The position numbers and the translations under genes are program-made. Shown here piece after piece: positions 44,406 through 54,510 of a stretch of DNA of 64,000 nucleotides. The stretch comes from an uncultured Lachnospiraceae bacterium (GTDB taxonomy: Bacteria > Bacillota > Clostridia > Lachnospirales > Lachnospiraceae), in assembly GCA_934432595.1 (NCBI GenBank), contig CAKRYR010000012.1:3454-67453 (forward strand). Direction: 5' to 3'. The notes beneath the pieces were generated by a model. It was not told the DNA's origin and made no database searches. It was given only the letters and a program-made list of their open reading frames with translations. The first letter of the stretch is position 1, and the number at the start of each line of letters is the position of its first letter.

Positions 44406-45797
44406 TTAATTAATGATATTTTGGATCCAGATTTCACTACGAATCATAAAGTGCCCTATTATTACTTTGAATATTTCTGTAAATTGTACTAGGAAAAATA
44501 CTACAGTTATAGGTAATACTGTTTTGTTAGCTAAAATAAAAGCTACTGGTATCATTATTACCCATGTATATACACTGTCAAATATAAAAGTAATAATTGT
44601 CTTTCCTCCAGAACGTAATGTAAAGTAAGCTCCATGAGAGTAAGCGCATAAAGGCATTACAGCTGCTGATACTATAATAAAGTTAGTTGCTAATTTCTTA
44701 ATTACATCCTCAGTTTTATATAGATTTGGGAAGTATTGTCCCACAGCGATCATCATTAATGCTACTACTGCACAACATGCTACAGAGAAAAATAACATTT
44801 TATGTACAGAGTCTTTCGCTTTTTTTACTTTACCAGCACCTAATAACTGACCTGCAACAATAGCAATGCAAGAGCCAAGTTGTATATATACTATATTAAA
44901 TAAATTAGTTATTGTACTAGATATATTTACTGCTGCTACTACTTCTAGCCCTCTTACTGCATAACATTGCACAATAACTGTCATTCCTGTAGCCCATAGC
45001 AATTCATTTGCCATTAAAGGTGTACCTTTTATAATTATATTTCCAAAAACTTTCTTTGGTATATATGGACTCTTATATGCCCCTTCAATAAATTTATTCT
45101 TATCCTTATTAAAATGAGTCCATAAAATGACAATTATGCACTCAACATATCTAGCAATAACTGTTGCTATTGCTGCACCGACTACTCCCATTTTGGGACA
45201 ACCTAGATAACCAAATATTAATACAATATCTAATAATAAGTTAACAGCAACTGCTACCACACCGGCTATCATAGGCACTAAACTATGTCCTGTTTCACGT
45301 ATAGAATTAATATAAGCCTGTGCAATTGCAAACGGAATTAATCCAATAATTATCACTGCTAGATATTTCTCACCACATTTCAAAGCAAGATCTATATTTC
45401 CAACATCTCCACTATCATTTAAATAAAGTGATATCAAATTTCCGCCATAGAACTTAAACAATAATATAGCTATAGTTGTAATCAATAAACAAATATACAT
45501 CTTAAATCTAAATGCATATTTTTGTCCTTTATAATCGCCATTTCCATAATACTGCGTTCCAAATATTCCTGCACCAGATACCCCACCAAATATACATATT
45601 GAAAAAACAAATATTAACTGGTTTACAATGGCTACACCTGTCATCTGCTCTGTACCTATTCTTCCAACCATCATATTATCAAGAAAACTAACAAAACTAG
45701 TAATAGCATTTTGTATTATCATTGGTATAGCCAAATACATTATATATTTATAAAAATCTTTATCTCCAATATATTTATTCTTAAATTTTCTCCACAT
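44406..45797 (-). CDS. MATE-family multidrug efflux transporter
   Basis: About 463 residues with some twelve membrane helices in two homologous halves, typical MATE length. It exports cationic compounds using a sodium or proton gradient. Landmarks include MIIQNAITSFVSFLDNMMVG and the repeat-half MANELLWATGMTVIVQC. A TTG at 45809 could open the frame, but the ATG at 45797 with TTGAGG upstream is preferred. Confidence 0.9.
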   Translation of the reverse strand: MWRKFKNKYIGDKDFYKYIMYLAIPMIIQNAITSFVSFLDNMMVGRIGTEQMTGVAIVNQLIFVFSICIFGGVSGAGIFGTQYYGNGDYKGQKYAFRFKMYICLLITTIAILLFKFYGGNLISLYLNDSGDVGNIDLALKCGEKYLAVIIIGLIPFAIAQAYINSIRETGHSLVPMIAGVVAVAVNLLLDIVLIFGYLGCPKMGVVGAAIATVIARYVECIIVILWTHFNKDKNKFIEGAYKSPYIPKKVFGNIIIKGTPLMANELLWATGMTVIVQCYAVRGLEVVAAVNISSTITNLFNIVYIQLGSCIAIVAGQLLGAGKVKKAKDSVHKMLFFSVACCAVVALMMIAVGQYFPNLYKTEDVIKKLATNFIIVSAAVMPLCAYSHGAYFTLRSGGKTIITFIFDSVYTWVIMIPVAFILANKTVLPITVVFFLVQFTEIFKVIIGHFMIRSEIWIQNIIN

Positions 45798-45875
45798 AAC
45801 TATCCTCAACTACTCTACTTTATCAACATTTTCTAATATTTATTCAACAATACAAACTTTTTCTTATGCATCTTC

Positions 45876-45892
45876 ATGCTAATCATTAGCAT
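45876..45892 (-). terminator. Short palindrome after ysxC
   Basis: A 17-base palindrome ATGCTAA-TCA-TTAGCAT lies 22 bases past the ysxC stop. The T-tract is poor, so terminator function is uncertain. Confidence 0.35.
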
Positions 45893-45913
45893 AGAATTAT
45901 AATATTCTATAAA

Positions 45914-46555
45914 TTATTCAACACCATTATTTTCAGAATCATCAAGCATTCCATTTTCCAAAGAAGCCTCATATTCCATATAATCCTCAATGAATTCCCA
46001 TATTTCATCTCTACCTTGTTTTGTTAAGGCTGAAAATGGAATAATTGGTGTGTTTTCCACTGCTTTAAGTTTTTTTCTAATAATACTTGTATTTTTTTGA
46101 ATTTGACTTCTTTTTATTTTATCCAATTTTGTAGCTATAATAATTGGATTAAATCCATAATTTAATATCCAATTATACATATCTACATCATTTTGTGATG
46201 GTTCATGTCTAATATCAACTAATAAAAATATTATTCTTAATTTTTTTGAATTAATCAAATATTTTTCAATTAACTTTCCCCATTTTGCCCTTATTTCCAT
46301 AGAAACTTTTGCATAACCATACCCTGGTAAGTCTACAAAATATAACTTTTCATCTATATTATAAAAATTAATTGTTTGAGTCTTACCAGGCTGTGCTGAT
46401 GTTCTTGCAAATGACTTTCTATTCATCAATGCATTAATCAATGACGATTTTCCGACATTTGATTTTCCTGCAAAAGCTATCTCTAATTTATCATTTTCTG
46501 GTAACGTTGACGTAATACCACATACTGTTTCTAATGTTACATTACTAACATGCAT
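45914..46555 (-). CDS. ysxC: Ribosome biogenesis GTP-binding protein YsxC/EngB
   Basis: 213 residues. G motifs: GKSNVGKSS (G1, 30-38), TINFY region (G2), DLPGYGYAK (G3), TKLDK (G4) and SAL (G5). An essential GTPase for 50S ribosome assembly. It follows lon, the usual order in Clostridia. The acidic C-terminal tail (SLENGMLDDSENNGVE) is slightly longer than usual. Confidence 0.95.
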   Translation of the reverse strand: MHVSNVTLETVCGITSTLPENDKLEIAFAGKSNVGKSSLINALMNRKSFARTSAQPGKTQTINFYNIDEKLYFVDLPGYGYAKVSMEIRAKWGKLIEKYLINSKKLRIIFLLVDIRHEPSQNDVDMYNWILNYGFNPIIIATKLDKIKRSQIQKNTSIIRKKLKAVENTPIIPFSALTKQGRDEIWEFIEDYMEYEASLENGMLDDSENNGVE

Positions 46556-46648
46556 ATTTTCTTTTCCCTTCTATAATTCTACCTCCAATGTTATTTTACT
46601 TTCTTTCAAAGCAAATAACATTATAAAAACATTATAATATCTACACAA

Positions 46649-48976
46649 TTATTGACAATCTTCATTAACTAGTGCCAATTCTAATACTTCTCTCATAGTA
46701 TCTACATAGTGTATATCTAATCCACCTATAATTTCATCAGATAATTCTTCCACATCACATTCATTCTTAGCTGGCACAATTACCTTCGTAATATTGGCTT
46801 GCTTTGCAGCTAATAATTTTTCTTTTAAGCCACCAATAGGTAAAACTTTTCCTCTAAGGGTTACTTCACCTGTCATAGCCAAATTAGCATATATCTTTCT
46901 GTTAGTTATCGCTGATAAAACTGCAGTTGCCATTGTTATACCAGCTGATGGTCCGTCCTTAGGAACTGCACCTTCCGGTATATGAATATGAATATCATTT
47001 TTTTCAAAGTAATCATCTTCTATTCCATACTCCCTGCCAATTGAACGAATATAACTAAGTCCAGTCTCTGCTGATTCTTTCATTACATCACCTAATTGAC
47101 CAGTACATTTCAAATGACCTTTTCCAGGCATACATACAACCTCAATAGACAAGGTATCTCCGCCAACACTAGTCCATGCAAGTCCTCTAACTATACCTAC
47201 ATCATCTTGTTCATTACGCATATCTGTAGTATATTTTTTTCTTCCAAGATATTGTTCAATATTCTTCTCATTTACACGAACTTTATCAACTTTTTTCTCA
47301 ACTATCTCCCTAGCTGCTTTACGACATATTGCACCAAGTTTCCTTTCAAGACTACGGACTCCTGCCTCTTTAGTATATCCTTGAATTATAGTATCCATTG
47401 TCTTAGGACTTATAGTCAATTGTTTCTTTGTTAAACCATTTTTCTCTAATTGCTTTTTAAATAAATAATCTCTAGCTATATGTTTCTTCTCATTATGAGT
47501 ATAACTATTTACTTCAATTATCTCCATTCTATCAAGTAATGGTCTTGGTATTTTAGTAGCATCATTTGCAGTTGCTATAAATAATACCTCTGATAAATCT
47601 ATTGGATATTCAATATAATGATCTACAAACTTATTATTCTGCTCTGAATCTAAAACTTCTAATAATGCAGAAGATACATCACCTTTAAAATCGCTACCTA
47701 CTTTATCTATCTCATCTAACAACATTAATGGGTTTTTAACACCAGCTGTTTTTAATCCCTTAGCTATTTTCCCCGGCATTGCCCCAACATAAGTCCTTCT
47801 ATGACCTCTTATTTCGGATTCATCCTTAACACCACCTAAACTAATCCTTACATATTTCTTTTTTAATGCATCTGCTACGGATCTAGCAATTGACGTCTTA
47901 CCTGTTCCTGGAGGACCGACCAAGCATATTATTGGAGCATCTCCTTTATTAGTTAATTGTCGTACTGCCAAGAACTCAATAATTCTTTCTTTAACATCTT
48001 CCAATCCATAATGAGCTGAGTTTAGTATTTTTATTGCATTTTTTATATTGCGATTATCTACACTCATATCATCCCAAGGCATTGATATAAGTGTTTCAAT
48101 GTATCCTCTAACAACACCATTTTCTGATGAATTAGAAGACATATTTTCAAATTTTTTTACTTCTCGTCTAAATGATCTTCTTAAATGCTCATCAACTTCT
48201 AAATCATCAATTGCATCATAATATCTCTTGGCATCTGAACCATTATCTTCCCCAAGTTCATCTTTTATTACCTTCATTTGTTCACGAAGTATATATTCTT
48301 TTTGATTTTTATCTATACTATCTTTAACTCTTAATTGAAAATCCTTTTTAAATCTTAATACTTCTATTTCCTGTGAAATATTAAATGATAATATAGTAAA
48401 TGCAGACTGTAAATCCTCAGCCTCTAGTAATTCTTGCCTATCATCTGAATTAAGTGGTAGTTTATTAGCCGTTTCCCAAACAAGATTTTCAAGAGACTTT
48501 ATTCCAAGTAATTTTTTAACTATATCTTTTCCAAGTTTAGTATTTTCAGCTGCATATACTTCTATTATGTCTTTAAGAGAACTAAGCATTGCTTTCTTCT
48601 CAGTATTCCTTAACTCCTTTAAACTAGTATCTTTTTTAGTATATACTTTTCCTACTATAAAAGGATCATAACTCTCTATATCTTTAACGTATCCTTTTTC
48701 CAATCCTTCTACTAATACTCGTACCACATTGCCAGGTAATTTAATTAACTGTTTTATTTCACCAATTGTACCAACATCATATAAATCAGCTTTTTTAGGT
48801 TTATCTGTATCAGGATCTATTTGTGTCAATAATAATACTTTCTGATCGCCTGACATTGCCTCGTTAATTGCTCTTACAGTTACTTTTCTCTTTATATCAA
48901 AATGAATAAGCATCTTAGGTAATACTGTCATACCTCTAAGAGCCACAATAGGCATCTTCTTAGTTGCTTCACTCAT
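46649..48976 (-). CDS. lon: ATP-dependent Lon protease
   Basis: 775 residues, full length. N-terminal substrate-binding domain (8-200), AAA+ domain with Walker A GPPGTGKT (354-361) and Walker B LMLLDEIDK, and the peptidase domain with the Ser677-Lys720 dyad (KDGPSAG, GGLKEKLL). Degrades misfolded and regulatory proteins in the cytosol. It stands between clpX and ysxC. No HrcA or CtsR site was recognised upstream. Confidence 0.97.
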   Translation of the reverse strand: MSEATKKMPIVALRGMTVLPKMLIHFDIKRKVTVRAINEAMSGDQKVLLLTQIDPDTDKPKKADLYDVGTIGEIKQLIKLPGNVVRVLVEGLEKGYVKDIESYDPFIVGKVYTKKDTSLKELRNTEKKAMLSSLKDIIEVYAAENTKLGKDIVKKLLGIKSLENLVWETANKLPLNSDDRQELLEAEDLQSAFTILSFNISQEIEVLRFKKDFQLRVKDSIDKNQKEYILREQMKVIKDELGEDNGSDAKRYYDAIDDLEVDEHLRRSFRREVKKFENMSSNSSENGVVRGYIETLISMPWDDMSVDNRNIKNAIKILNSAHYGLEDVKERIIEFLAVRQLTNKGDAPIICLVGPPGTGKTSIARSVADALKKKYVRISLGGVKDESEIRGHRRTYVGAMPGKIAKGLKTAGVKNPLMLLDEIDKVGSDFKGDVSSALLEVLDSEQNNKFVDHYIEYPIDLSEVLFIATANDATKIPRPLLDRMEIIEVNSYTHNEKKHIARDYLFKKQLEKNGLTKKQLTISPKTMDTIIQGYTKEAGVRSLERKLGAICRKAAREIVEKKVDKVRVNEKNIEQYLGRKKYTTDMRNEQDDVGIVRGLAWTSVGGDTLSIEVVCMPGKGHLKCTGQLGDVMKESAETGLSYIRSIGREYGIEDDYFEKNDIHIHIPEGAVPKDGPSAGITMATAVLSAITNRKIYANLAMTGEVTLRGKVLPIGGLKEKLLAAKQANITKVIVPAKNECDVEELSDEIIGGLDIHYVDTMREVLELALVNEDCQ

Positions 48977-49014
48977 ATAACGTTCCTCCTAATATTTCAC
49001 TTTACTAAAGAAAT

Positions 49015-49040
49015 CCGACAGTGCAAAAATACACTGCCGG
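49015..49040 (-). terminator. Terminator between clpX and lon
   Basis: Stem CCGGCAGTG / CACTGTCGG (one mismatch) with a short AT loop, then ATTTCTTT on the minus strand. lon may thus have its own promoter or be read through. Confidence 0.6.
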
Positions 49041-49091
49041 TATAATGTTTTAACATAACTCTTGCACTCTATTTCCATATAGAAACATAAA

Positions 49092-50390
49092 TTATGCAAT
49101 CTCTCCACCTGTTGTTTTCTTAGAAGTTCTCTTTATAATCTTCTTCTGTGGTTCTGCTTCACCATGTACTATTGTAGGCTCTGCTTTTCCTTCAACAGCA
49201 TCCTTTGTAATAATACACTTCTTAACTGTATTATCAGATGGTATACTAAACATTGAATCCATCATAACATTCTCAATAATTGATCTTAATCCTCTTGCAC
49301 CAATATTTCTCTCAACAGCTTTATGTGCTATTGCCTTAAGTGCATCATCCTCTATCTCTAATTCAACACCATCTAATTCAAATAATTTCTTATACTGCTT
49401 AACTATGGCATTCTTTGGTTTAGATAAAATCTCAATTAATGCATCTTCATCTAATAAATCTAAACCAACATTAACTGGAATACGTCCTATAAATTCAGGA
49501 ATAATTCCGAACTTAACCAAATCCTCTGGTAAAACTTTCTTAAACAATTCACCAACATTTTTCTTCTTTACATCTTGTATTTCTGCATTAAATCCTATAC
49601 CTTTTTTACCAGTACGTGCTTCAATAATCTTCTCAAGGCCATCAAATGCTCCACCACATATAAATAAAATGTTAGTAGTATCAATTTGAATAAACTCTTG
49701 ATGTGGATGTTTCCTTCCACCTTGAGGTGGTACACTTGCTATAGTTCCTTCAAGTATCTTTAATAAAGCTTGTTGAACACCTTCACCTGAAACATCTCTA
49801 GTAATAGAAGTATTCTCACTCTTACGAGTTATCTTATCTATTTCATCTATATAAATAATTCCGTAACTAGCTCTTTCAACATCATAATCTGCTGCTTGAA
49901 TTATTTTTAGCAAAATATTTTCCACGTCTTCACCAACATAACCAGCCTCTGTAAGTGCTGTAGCATCAGCTATTGCAAATGGAACATTTAATAATTTTGC
50001 TAATGTTTGAGCCAAATATGTTTTACCCGAACCAGTTGGACCAATCATAAGGATATTGCTCTTTTGCAATTCTACATCCAAACTTTTTTCAGATAATATT
50101 CTCTTATAATGGTTATATACAGCAACTGAAAGTACTTTTTTTGCTTCATCCTGTCCTATAACATAATCATCTAAAAAATCTTTTATTTCCTTTGGTTTCA
50201 ATAAATTAATACCTGTCTCTGAATCATAATCATCCGAAAATTCTTCTTCAATTATCTCAGCACAAATATCTATACATTCATCACAAATAAAAACATTAGG
50301 ACCTGCAATAAGTTTTCTAACTTGATCTTGCGTTTTATTACAAAATGAACATCTTAATGTTTGTTTTTCGTCTGATGTCTTATTTGCCAC
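49092..50390 (-). CDS. clpX: ClpX, ATPase subunit of ClpXP protease
   Basis: 432 residues. The N-terminal zinc-binding domain has Cys14, 17, 36 and 39; Walker A is GPTGSGKT (117-124), Walker [10 protein letters not shown], and the sensor/box VII region [15 protein letters not shown] is standard. It unfolds tagged proteins and feeds them to ClpP, encoded just upstream. The C-terminal [14 protein letters not shown] tail is a small extension. Confidence 0.97.
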   Translation of the reverse strand: MANKTSDEKQTLRCSFCNKTQDQVRKLIAGPNVFICDECIDICAEIIEEEFSDDYDSETGINLLKPKEIKDFLDDYVIGQDEAKKVLSVAVYNHYKRILSEKSLDVELQKSNILMIGPTGSGKTYLAQTLAKLLNVPFAIADATALTEAGYVGEDVENILLKIIQAADYDVERASYGIIYIDEIDKITRKSENTSITRDVSGEGVQQALLKILEGTIASVPPQGGRKHPHQEFIQIDTTNILFICGGAFDGLEKIIEARTGKKGIGFNAEIQDVKKKNVGELFKKVLPEDLVKFGIIPEFIGRIPVNVGLDLLDEDALIEILSKPKNAIVKQYKKLFELDGVELEIEDDALKAIAHKAVERNIGARGLRSIIENVMMDSMFSIPSDNTVKKCIITKDAVEGKAEPTIVHGEAEPQKKIIKRTSKKTTGGEIA

Positions 50391-50417
50391 AGAATCACCT
50401 CTTTTTCAAAAATTCAA

Positions 50418-50450
50418 ACAAAGCATGCCCAGTCATTGAGCATGCTTTGT
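50418..50450 (-). terminator. Terminator of clpP
   Basis: Perfect 11-bp arms ACAAAGCATGC / GCATGCTTTGT, then a T-rich tail, between clpP and clpX. Confidence 0.75.
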
Positions 50451-50455
50451 ATTAA

Positions 50456-51040
50456 CTACTTTTTATAAGTAATAACTTCATCTACTAGACCATATTCCTT
50501 AGCTTCGTCTGCGCTCATATAGTTATCTCTTTCTGTATCAGCTGCAACCTTTTCATAAGGTTGACCAGTATTTTCTGACAACATAGTATTTAATTTTTTC
50601 TTAATCTTTAATATGTTCTCAGCTACAATCTGAATCTCAGTTGCTTGTCCTTTAGCTCCACCTGATGGTTGATGAATCATAATCTCTGCATTAGGTAATG
50701 CATATCTCTTACCTTTCTTACCACCTGCTAAAAGGAAAGCACCCATACTAGCAGCCATTCCTATACATATTGTAGATACATCACACTTAATATATTGCAT
50801 TGTGTCATATATTGCCATTCCTGCTGTAACTGAACCACCTGGACTATTAATATATAAACTAATGTCCTTATTAGGATCTTCAGATTCTAAGAATAATAAC
50901 TGTGCAACTACTAAACTTGCAGTAACATCATTAACTTCTTCTCCTAAAAATATAATTCTGTCTTTTAATAATCTTGAATAAATGTCGTAGGATCTTTCTC
51001 CTTTATTAGTTTGTTCAACGACGTATGGTACTAAACTCAT
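50456..51040 (-). CDS. clpP: ClpP, proteolytic subunit
   Basis: 194 residues. The serine protease triad is Ser98 (GMAASMG), His123 (MIHQPSGG) and Asp172. Forms the tetradecameric chamber that works with ClpX. Placed between tig and clpX as usual in Firmicutes. Confidence 0.97.
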   Translation of the reverse strand: MSLVPYVVEQTNKGERSYDIYSRLLKDRIIFLGEEVNDVTASLVVAQLLFLESEDPNKDISLYINSPGGSVTAGMAIYDTMQYIKCDVSTICIGMAASMGAFLLAGGKKGKRYALPNAEIMIHQPSGGAKGQATEIQIVAENILKIKKKLNTMLSENTGQPYEKVAADTERDNYMSADEAKEYGLVDEVITYKK

Positions 51041-51114
51041 GCAATATTCCTCCTAATATTCGTTATATTTACGCAAACATCTGCGTGATAGTCACGAACA
51101 AGTGTCTACGCTAA

Positions 51115-52401
51115 TTATTCCTCTATTGCTGCGTCAGTTACAAAATCAACTGCCTTTTGAACAGCTATATCCATTTTAATAGCTTCTTTTTCTCTATCAC
51201 CCAATAATTCTTTAACTTTATCTAATTCCATCTTATAAGCTTCTGCAAGTTTATTCATCTCTGTATCAACTTCTTCATCACTTACTTCTATATTTTCGGC
51301 ATTAACTACTGCTTCTAACACAAGTCTGCTGTTAATTTTCTTAAGAGCTTGTGGTCTTAATGTTTCCATAAACTTGTTAGCATCCATTCCTATAAATTGG
51401 AAATATTGCTCTAAAGTTAGCCCTTGGCTTTGAATTCTTCTTGCAAAATCTTCTGCCATTTGTCTTACTTGAGTATCTATCATTGGTTCAGGTATCTCCA
51501 TTGTTGCATTTTCAATAATAGTCTCAATTACTTTATCTTCTTTTGCATTCTTAGCTGCTTCTTCTTTTTTCTTAAGAATTGTAGCTTTAACATCTGCCTT
51601 ATATTCATCAACTGTATCAAATTCTGAAACATCTTGTGCAAATTCATCATTTAATTCTGGTAATTCCTTAGCTTTAATAGCCTTTAATGCTACTTTAAAT
51701 ACTGCTGGCTTATTTGCTAATTCTTTTACATGATATTCTTCTGGGAAAATAACATTAACATCAAATTCATCTCCAATGTTCTTTCCAACTATTTGCTCTT
51801 CAAAGTTATCTATAAATGAATGTGATCCTAATGTAAGTGGATAATCAGTTCCTTTTCCTCCTTCGAATGCTTCTCCATCTACAAATCCTTCAAAGTCAAT
51901 TGTTACTATATCTTTGTCTTCTGCTGCTCTATCTGTAACATCTAAAGTTCTAGCATTTTGCTCCCTAGCTGCATCTATCTCAGCATTAACTTCTTCATCA
52001 GTTACTTCAACGTCACTCTTTTCAACTTTAATTCCTTTATATTCTCCAAGAGTTACTTCTGGTTTTACTGCAACTGTTGCTGTAAATACAAAAGGTTTAC
52101 CTTTCTCAATTTGTTCTACATCTATCTTAGGTTGTGATACTATGTCAACATCACATGCCATAGCTTCTTTCTCATATGCTTCTGGTATTACCATATTAGC
52201 AGCATCTTCAAAGAATACTTCTGCTCCATACATTTTTTCAATTATATGACGAGGAGCTTTACCTCTTCTGAATCCTTGTATGTTCATCTTACTTCTATTT
52301 TTCTTATATACTTTGTCAACAGCCTTCTCGAATTCATCTGCTGATACCTCAATTGTTAGTTTTGCCATACCCTTTTCTAACATCTCTACCTGTAAACTCA
52401 T
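51115..52401 (-). CDS. tig: Trigger factor, ribosome-associated chaperone
   Basis: 428 residues. The N-terminal ribosome-docking domain has the signature GFRRGKAPRHIIEKMYG, followed by an FKBP-type PPIase domain (about 160-245; DIVTIDFEGFVDGEAFEGGK) and a helical C-terminal chaperone domain. Binds nascent chains at the exit tunnel. First gene of the tig-clpP-clpX-lon-ysxC block. Confidence 0.97.
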   Translation of the reverse strand: MSLQVEMLEKGMAKLTIEVSADEFEKAVDKVYKKNRSKMNIQGFRRGKAPRHIIEKMYGAEVFFEDAANMVIPEAYEKEAMACDVDIVSQPKIDVEQIEKGKPFVFTATVAVKPEVTLGEYKGIKVEKSDVEVTDEEVNAEIDAAREQNARTLDVTDRAAEDKDIVTIDFEGFVDGEAFEGGKGTDYPLTLGSHSFIDNFEEQIVGKNIGDEFDVNVIFPEEYHVKELANKPAVFKVALKAIKAKELPELNDEFAQDVSEFDTVDEYKADVKATILKKKEEAAKNAKEDKVIETIIENATMEIPEPMIDTQVRQMAEDFARRIQSQGLTLEQYFQFIGMDANKFMETLRPQALKKINSRLVLEAVVNAENIEVSDEEVDTEMNKLAEAYKMELDKVKELLGDREKEAIKMDIAVQKAVDFVTDAAIEE

Positions 52402-52494
52402 GTTTATAACTTCCTCCTTGTATCTTCTTCGATATCAATTTTTTATCACGTCTAACTATTATAGCATATTGTTTTTATAAAAGCTAGACCTTTT

Positions 52495-52798
52495 TTATTT
52501 CTTTTTTAGTCTAATAATTGCTCTAATAATTGCTGGATAATGCCACACTCCCCATATTATTCCACCTATAATAACAGCTTTAGTTGTTCCAAATAGTTCT
52601 TCTAGTTTTGGATATAGATATCCATTTTTTGTTTCTTAAATCTATACCTAATTTCATAGATTTAGACCCTGTCATATCATTTTCTTGGTCTTCTACCAAC
52701 ATCCTATATACAAGTACCACTCCGGCTATAGCAATCAAACTCCACATGTATATCTTTCCTTTTATAGTAAGAAAATCTTTATACAATAGACCCTGCAT
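52495..52798 (-). pseudogene. Chimeric remnant: ABC-2 permease start fused to a CPBP protease end
   Basis: A good ribosome site (AAGGGGGG) precedes an ATG at 52798 whose first 45 codons (MQGLLYKDFLTIKGKIYMWS, one membrane helix) resemble the start of an ABC-2 type permease. The frame then decays and stops at 52580. In another frame, from about 52634 to 52495, NGYLYPKLEELFG and IIGGIIWGVWHYPAI match the last part of CPBP (CAAX-like) membrane proteases, ending at a normal stop. Two different genes were joined by deletion; neither is functional. Confidence 0.6.
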
Positions 52799-52811
52799 TT
52801 CAAGTCCCCCC

Positions 52812-54056
52812 TTATTTATAATACTTCTTCAAATCTTTTATCATCTTATTTTTAATTAAATTCATTCCAGAAGCGTTAGGATGTATTAAACCTTCTAAAG
52901 TATATAAATGCAAGGTATCTGTATTAATTCCGCAATTATATAAATCTATAACCTTATCATCATAATACTTAGCAACTTTTTCAATTATTTTATTATACCT
53001 ACGTAATCTTATACCATTCTTATTTTGATATGTATAATCAGCCACACCATAATATCTTGTAGGTACTAATGTACAACAGAATACTTTAGCTATAGGATAT
53101 TTATCATGTATTTTTTTCAACATTAAAGCATAACCTTCACTGAAATTATCTATTTTCTTTTTATCACTTAATTCAGCTTTAGTATTAAGCCAATCACCTT
53201 CTGGAACACATTTCCCAAAATCATTAATTCCTATATAACAAATTATAATGTCAGGTGATATACCATCTTTTGATAAATCATTTATTCTCTTATTAGAGCA
53301 AGCTGCAAATGCATTGGTTGTTGACACTGAGTTACCAGCAACACCTGAACCAGACCAAGAACAATTTTTCAAAAGAGTTAATCCAGTTTCTCTACAAAGC
53401 ATATCCCACCATGTACTTGATTTTGAACTTAAATTTTCTTTTGAATAATATGTTTTATATTCTTTTGGTATATATCCTTCATATGTTGATATAGAATCAC
53501 CTACAATTGAAACTTTCTGATTCTTCAATTGCTTAAATTTATATTTTACATTCACAGTACATGTATAGATATATTCTTTATTTTTTACATGAACTTTTGT
53601 TGTACCACTTCTCATTCCTTCTATAATACCAGATTGATTTATTGTAACAATATTCTTATTATCACTATACCAAGCTTTATTACCACTTGCTCCAATTAGG
53701 TTTAAATCAAACTTATCACTAACATACAGTGTAACACTTTTCTTATTTAACTTAGGCATATACACCTTAACTTTACATTTATATATCTTGTCTTCTTTAT
53801 CCTTAAATGATAAACTACAAGTTCCTTTTCCTACCCCTTTAATTACACCTTTTTTATTTACAATCGCAATCTTTTTATTCGATGTAGCTACGTCTTTAAT
53901 TGAACTACCTTTTATCTTTACAACCTTTTGCTTACCAACGTACATTGAAACTGATTTGTTACTTAGCTGTGCTGCATATGTATCCGTATACACACTTCCT
54001 ACCGATACAATAAATAACATACTAAATATAACATTTCTTAATATATAATTTCTCAT
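52812..54056 (-). CDS. Secreted SGNH hydrolase with Big2-like repeats
   Basis: 414 residues: signal peptide (to about 29), two Ig-like Big2 modules (30-105 and 106-172; KSVSMYVGKQKVVKIKG, GVIKGVGKGTCSLSF), then a catalytic SGNH domain (180-414) with SIVGDSIST (Ser), NCSWSGSG (Gly), YIGINDFG (Asn) and GLIHPNASG (His). Probably a carbohydrate esterase at the cell surface. Unlike the degenerate SGNH protein at 35.2 kb it has all catalytic blocks. It may be co-transcribed with the remnant downstream (13-base gap). Confidence 0.85.
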   Translation of the reverse strand: MRNYILRNVIFSMLFIVSVGSVYTDTYAAQLSNKSVSMYVGKQKVVKIKGSSIKDVATSNKKIAIVNKKGVIKGVGKGTCSLSFKDKEDKIYKCKVKVYMPKLNKKSVTLYVSDKFDLNLIGASGNKAWYSDNKNIVTINQSGIIEGMRSGTTKVHVKNKEYIYTCTVNVKYKFKQLKNQKVSIVGDSISTYEGYIPKEYKTYYSKENLSSKSSTWWDMLCRETGLTLLKNCSWSGSGVAGNSVSTTNAFAACSNKRINDLSKDGISPDIIICYIGINDFGKCVPEGDWLNTKAELSDKKKIDNFSEGYALMLKKIHDKYPIAKVFCCTLVPTRYYGVADYTYQNKNGIRLRRYNKIIEKVAKYYDDKVIDLYNCGINTDTLHLYTLEGLIHPNASGMNLIKNKMIKDLKKYYK

Positions 54057-54443
54057 ATTGTCTTTCTCCTATTTATTCTATAATAACGATTGTTCCTAAT
54101 AAGCTTAATCTAAAATATATCCTTATCTAAGAAAAACAACAACACTTTAAACCATATTTTACACTTTTATTTCGTCAATAATAATTCCAATCATTACACA
54201 AGCTACCAATTCTGTAACATTTTTCTGAAATATTTATCTTAACAATTCACTATAACAATCTTCAATGTTACATAATATAATAATTTATATAAATTTTATA
54301 GTCCTACATATAATCTATAATTTGTTATATTGTATAACTTTTCAAAAATATAGAAAGCTTAATAAAAACCACAATTTTAAAATTTTTAAACTTTATAATC
54401 TATAGTTAGTGAAAAAAATAGAAATGGTGATAGAGATATAATT
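54057..54443. other. Gene-free AT-rich region between the Big2-SGNH gene and the glmM terminator
   Basis: About 390 bases without a supported gene or clear structure. It must contain the promoter of the Big2-SGNH gene at its low-coordinate end. Confidence 0.5.
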
Positions 54444-54484
54444 AGAGCAACGCCCTATAGTTAACTTCTATAAAGTGTTGCTCT
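54444..54484 (-). terminator. Terminator of glmM
   Basis: Arms AGAGCAAC / GTTGCTCT with an inner TATAG / TCTATA-type pairing, 27 bases past the glmM stop. Confidence 0.65.
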
Positions 54485-54510
54485 TTTTATATGTTATATT
54501 TTTTTAATAT

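Noticed and set aside
46587..46622. Inverted repeat AATGTTATT / AATAACATT after lon as a terminator
   Set aside because: Long loop, only AT pairs apart from one G, and no T-run; too weak to annotate.
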